Program-made: the position numbers and the translations under genes
The notes under the pieces: model-generated
What the model was told of the DNA's origin: nothing
The model's database searches: none
Seen by the model: the letters and a program-made list of their open reading frames with translations, nothing else
Part shown: piece after piece, positions 61,541 through 64,000 of the stretch
Layout of the letters: every line of letters starts with the position of its first letter
Numbering within the stretch: position 1 is the first letter of the stretch
Assembly: GCF_003605435.1 (NCBI RefSeq)
Contig: NZ_QXQB01000001.1
Location: forward strand, 1,521,188-1,585,187
Length of the DNA stretch: 64,000 bases
Reading direction: 5' to 3'
Origin: Paenibacillus pinisoli
GTDB taxonomy: Bacteria; Bacillota; Bacilli; Paenibacillales; Paenibacillaceae

Positions 61541-61993
61541 TAATGTATTTTCCATCCCCTCGCACCGCTAATGAACTAAGCGAACATAAACCTTCGTGTG
61601 GGAACTGCATTCATAAAGTGCCCAAAAACTCCGCCGACTTCGTTATAAATTAGGAGGTATCACGTATGGAGGACACACTAGCCGCTAGACAGTATCCGTT
61701 CCCTCGTTCACTGCCGCTGTAAGCTGCCGGAACCAGAAGACGTGGACTTCTCCACCATTGTTCATTTTGACTCCTTACAACTTGCCACGCGGCTAGGACA
61801 CAAGTGAATACAAGTCTAGAGACAACGTTAAGATCAGCTTATATGATAGGTAATCAATAATCATATCTGTCGAGTCTTGATTATCGATATGGAGATACGT
61901 AACATCTCTTAGGATAAGACCGTTACATTCGAAGAGTTTAACATGCACAGAAGGCCGCCGAAGAAATCGGCGACCTGATCTGATATCATTTGC
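61541..61993. other. Non-coding region, no convincing gene
   Basis: AT-rich stretch before the integrase relic. The one feature of note is ATG 61666 behind AGGAGG, which starts an 18-codon frame ending at 61722; it may be a leader peptide or a broken gene start. The rest has short frames without SD signals, and phage-integrase sequence cannot be read upstream of 61980. Confidence 0.4.
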
Positions 61994-62119
61994 ATGAAAG
62001 AAGTTCAAGAGTGGTTGGGACATAGTGATTATTCCACTACAGCAAATAATTATTCGCACTTGGAGTTCAGTGCCAAAGTATCTTCAGCAAACACAATGAG
62101 TCGAGTCTATAAAACATAA
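61994..62119 (+). pseudogene. Relic of a tyrosine recombinase (phage-type integrase) C-terminus
   Basis: MKEVQEWLGHSDYSTTANNY followed by SHLEFSAKVSSANTMSRVYK is the C-terminal catalytic end of phage integrases, with the His in GHSD and the nucleophilic Tyr in NNYSHL. The remaining 250 or more residues are missing and no ribosome binding site is present. The frame ends at TAA 62117-62119, at the edge of the rRNA-tRNA terminator, next to tRNA-Leu, a usual target for integration. Confidence 0.75.
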
Positions 62120-62150
62120 AAAAAAAGCCCACTAGAGAATATCTCTAATG
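62118..62150 (-). terminator. Terminator of the rRNA-tRNA transcription unit
   Basis: On the minus strand CATTAGAGA and TCTCTAGTG form a 9-bp stem (one G-T pair) with a three-base loop, then GGC and nine T. It follows the last tRNA (Leu). Confidence 0.85.
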
Positions 62151-62168
62151 AACTATCTTTGGTTAATG

Positions 62169-62250
62169 TGGTACCGGCGAGAGGACTCGAACCTCCACGG
62201 TTTCCCACTCGATTTTGAGTCGAGCGCGTCTGCCATTCCGCCACGCCGGC
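62169..62250 (-). tRNA. tRNA-Leu (CAA)
   Basis: Minus strand, anticodon loop CTCAAAA; long variable arm; encoded CCA end. Last tRNA of the cluster. Confidence 0.9.
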
Positions 62251-62279
62251 GCATTATGAGAACTTGCTTCAAAAGAAAA

Positions 62280-62356
62280 TGGCGCGGCCTAAGAGATTCG
62301 AACTCCTGACCTTTTGATTCGTAGTCAAACGCTCTATCCAGCTGAGCTAAGGCCGC
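62280..62356 (-). tRNA. tRNA-Arg (ACG)
   Basis: Anticodon loop CTACGAA, complete cloverleaf (GCGGCC acceptor), encoded CCA. Confidence 0.92.
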
Positions 62357-62370
62357 ACACTATGGTGTTG

Positions 62371-62444
62371 TGGAGGCGCCACCCAGACTCGAACTGGGGG
62401 TAAAGCTTTTGCAGAGCTCTGCCTTACCACTTGGCTATGGCGCC
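62371..62444 (-). tRNA. tRNA-Cys (GCA)
   Basis: Anticodon loop CTGCAAA, acceptor GGCGCC, encoded CCA. Confidence 0.92.
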
Positions 62445-62454
62445 AAAATTAAAA

Positions 62455-62529
62455 TGGAGCGGAAGACGGGAATCGAACCCGCGACCCTCGCCTTGGCAAG
62501 GCGATGCTCTACCGCTGAGCCACTTCCGC
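62455..62529 (-). tRNA. tRNA-Gly (GCC)
   Basis: Anticodon loop TTGCCAA, acceptor GCGGAAG, encoded CCA. Confidence 0.92.
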
Positions 62530-62535
62530 ATGTAA

Positions 62536-62610
62536 TGGCTGGGGATCAAGGATTCGAACCTTGGAGTGACGGAGTCAAAGTCCGTTGCCTTACCGCTTGG
62601 CTAATCCCCA
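62536..62610 (-). tRNA. tRNA-Gln (UUG)
   Basis: Anticodon loop CTTTGAC, acceptor TGGGGAT, encoded CCA. Confidence 0.92.
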
Positions 62611-62641
62611 ACATTATTTGTCATTACTTTAAGGTGTTATA

Positions 62642-62718
62642 TGGGGCGATCGATGGGACTTGAACCCACGAATGCCGGAGCCACAATCCGGTGCGTTAAC
62701 CCCTTCGCCACGACCGCC
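62642..62718 (-). tRNA. tRNA-His (GUG)
   Basis: Anticodon loop TTGTGGC, acceptor GGCGGTC paired with GATCGCC, encoded CCA. Confidence 0.9.
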
Positions 62719-62737
62719 ATGTTACACCTTATGAAAT

Positions 62738-62811
62738 TGGCAGGGGCAGCAGGAATTGAACCCACACCAAAGGTTTTGGAGACCTTTGTTCTACCTTTAA
62801 ACTATGCCCCT
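62738..62811 (-). tRNA. tRNA-Trp (CCA)
   Basis: Anticodon loop CTCCAAA, acceptor AGGGGCA, encoded CCA. Confidence 0.92.
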
Positions 62812-62818
62812 AGGTAAG

Positions 62819-62902
62819 TGGTGGAGGATGATGGATTTGAACCACCGAACCCGAAGGAAGAGATTTACAGTCTCCCGCGTTTGGCCACTTCGCTAATCCT
62901 CC
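62819..62902 (-). tRNA. tRNA-Tyr (GUA)
   Basis: Anticodon loop CTGTAAA, long variable arm, acceptor GGAGGAT, encoded CCA. Confidence 0.92.
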
Positions 62903-62905
62903 ATG

Positions 62906-62981
<76 letters not shown>

Positions 62982-63002
62982 AAAATTCAATTTGTTACTT
63001 CA

Positions 63003-63078
<76 letters not shown>

Positions 63079-63092
63079 TGATGATGTTATAA

Positions 63093-63169
63093 TGGCGGAG
63101 CTGACGGGATTCGAACCCGCGGTCTCCTGCGTGACAGGCAGGCATGTTAGGCCTCTACACCACAGCTCC
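63093..63169 (-). tRNA. tRNA-Asp (GUC)
   Basis: Anticodon loop CTGTCAC, acceptor GGAGCTG, encoded CCA. Confidence 0.92.
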
Positions 63170-63204
63170 ACATCATATGTACCCGGATGTCTCCGATGGT
63201 AATT

Positions 63205-63281
<77 letters not shown>

Positions 63282-63297
63282 TCGTTAAAAGTATATA

Positions 63298-63373
63298 TGG
63301 TGGAGGATGACGGGATCGAACCGCCGACCCTCTGCTTGTAAGGCAGATGCTCTCCCAGCTGAGCTAATCCTCC
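63298..63373 (-). tRNA. tRNA-Val (UAC)
   Basis: Anticodon loop CTTACAA, acceptor GGAGGAT, encoded CCA. Confidence 0.92.
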
Positions 63374-63440
63374 GTGTTGAGCGACTTTTATATCTTATCA
63401 CATTCCTCTATAAGATTGCAAGTCTTTTTTAAAGAAAAGT

Positions 63441-63515
63441 TGGTGACCCGTAGGGGATTCGAACCCCTGTTACCTCCGTGAAAGGGAGGTGTCTTAACCC
63501 CTTGACCAACGGGCC
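63441..63515 (-). tRNA. tRNA-Glu (UUC)
   Basis: Anticodon loop CTTTCAC, acceptor GGCCCGT, encoded CCA. Confidence 0.92.
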
Positions 63516-63519
63516 TTAC

Positions 63520-63610
63520 TGGCAGAGAGGAAGGGATTCGAACCCTCGATACGCGATTAACGTATACACGATTTCCAATCGTGCTCCTTCGACCACTCGG
63601 ACACCTCTCT
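63520..63610 (-). tRNA. tRNA-Ser (GGA)
   Basis: Anticodon loop TTGGAAA, long variable arm, 91 bases, acceptor AGAGAGG, encoded CCA. Confidence 0.92.
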
Positions 63611-63613
63611 GTA

Positions 63614-63689
63614 TGGCTCCCCGAACAGGACTCGAACCTGTGACAACTCGATTAACAGTCGAGTGCTCTACCAACTGAGCTATCAGGGA
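63614..63689 (-). tRNA. tRNA-Asn (GUU)
   Basis: Anticodon loop CTGTTAA, acceptor TCCCTGA, encoded CCA. First tRNA after the 23S rRNA gene. Confidence 0.92.
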
Positions 63690-63875
63690 ATATGCAGTTT
63701 TCGATGATTATGCTTCCTGAATGTCTTCAGAAAAGACAGAACCATGAACTTCAAGGTTTGCACCTTGAAAACTGGATACGAAAGTAATGCTTCAACTTCT
63801 TTAGCGTGCTCGCCAATCTCCAGGCTCACCCAAGCATATGCTTACGATGTCAGCCTTTCCTTCGGAAAGCTTGTA

Positions 63876-64000
63876 GGATAAGCCCTCGACCGATTAGTAT
63901 TCGTCAGCTCCACACATTGCTGTGCTTCCACCCCGAACCTATCAACCTCGTCGTCTTCAAGGGGTCTTACTAATTGGGAAATCTCATCTTGAGGGGGGCT
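63876..64000 (-). rRNA. 23S rRNA, 3' end (partial)
   Basis: The minus strand carries GACGACGAGGTTGATAGGTT and later ACTAATCGGTCGAGGGCTTA, the conserved end of bacterial 23S rRNA. The gene continues past the window edge. The 186-base spacer to tRNA-Asn (63690-63875) contains an AAGCTTTCC/GGAAAGGCT hairpin next to the 23S end, probably a processing stem, but no 5S rRNA. Confidence 0.92.

Noticed and set aside
61793..62059. 88-codon minus-strand frame
   Set aside because: It overlaps the recognisable integrase relic on the opposite strand and has no family resemblance.

Overview
The window looks like a chromosomal segment of a Paenibacillus-type Firmicute (family Paenibacillaceae). The evidence is gene content and sequence style: Gram-positive lipoprotein signals (LAAC-type lipoboxes), AGGAGG-like ribosome binding sites, Bacillus-type OpuA, LiaRS and MocR proteins, two cell-surface proteins with SLH anchors, a mid-range GC content, and a large tRNA array directly downstream of a 23S rRNA gene. 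The rRNA and tRNAs lie on the minus strand, so the replication fork probably runs from high to low coordinates.

Layout. 1-4090: an amidohydrolase start (cut by the window edge), then gbsR divergent from the opuA glycine-betaine uptake operon. 4100-16320: housekeeping and surface genes (SLH beta-lactamase-like protein, membrane-anchored FAD oxidoreductase, prfC, zwf, moeA, mobB) with three unrecognised proteins. 16324-20370: a cell-envelope-stress operon (LiaI-like, PspA, PspC, PspA, LiaS, LiaR). 20626-23350: an NlpC/P60 hydrolase, a 100-bp tandem array of about 9.5 copies, and a graveyard of decayed genes. 23554-29860: a MocR regulator, a MEDS-domain kinase, and a siderophore-binding lipoprotein with a Fur box and an AraC-PBP regulator. 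30002-36288: a very large RCC1/FIVAR/SLH surface protein divergent from a MalT-like regulator. 36413-36935: ten 51-bp repeats, each with a hairpin. 37073-42870: a two-component system, a DJ-1/PfpI protein, a DUF2306 membrane protein, a 400-bp TIR-bounded repeat element, a Dabb protein and an SDR. 43088-46880: a compact island of two DUF6530 paralogues, a MoxR AAA+ ATPase, a CobT-like VWA protein and a degenerate GIY-YIG protein. 47143-56459: a LacI-controlled sugar-type uptake and catabolic operon. 56974-61540: a SUFU/bactofilin-like pair, a VOC protein, an alpha/beta hydrolase and a DUF2239 gene with a striking twin-palindrome promoter. 61994-64000: an integrase relic, 16 tRNAs and the 3' end of 23S rRNA.

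The most interesting part is the MoxR-VWA junction at 45173-45206. The VWA reading frame has no ATG, GTG or TTG start before position 45038 and no ribosome binding site there, yet it is open without a stop into the end of the moxR gene. The overlap contains a run of nine A (minus strand) forming a classical -1 slippery heptamer with an upstream SD-like GGAG and a downstream stem that contains the moxR stop codon. This looks either like programmed frameshifting that makes an AAA-VWA fusion or like a truncated VWA gene. The two flanking DUF6530 copies carry near-identical -35/-10 elements and TTAGTAA-type repeats, which marks the island as a unit with its own regulation.

The two arrays of about 50-bp and 100-bp repeats (41069-41468 and 21421-22371) share a GTAGCACCGTT core and look like one dispersed repeat family.
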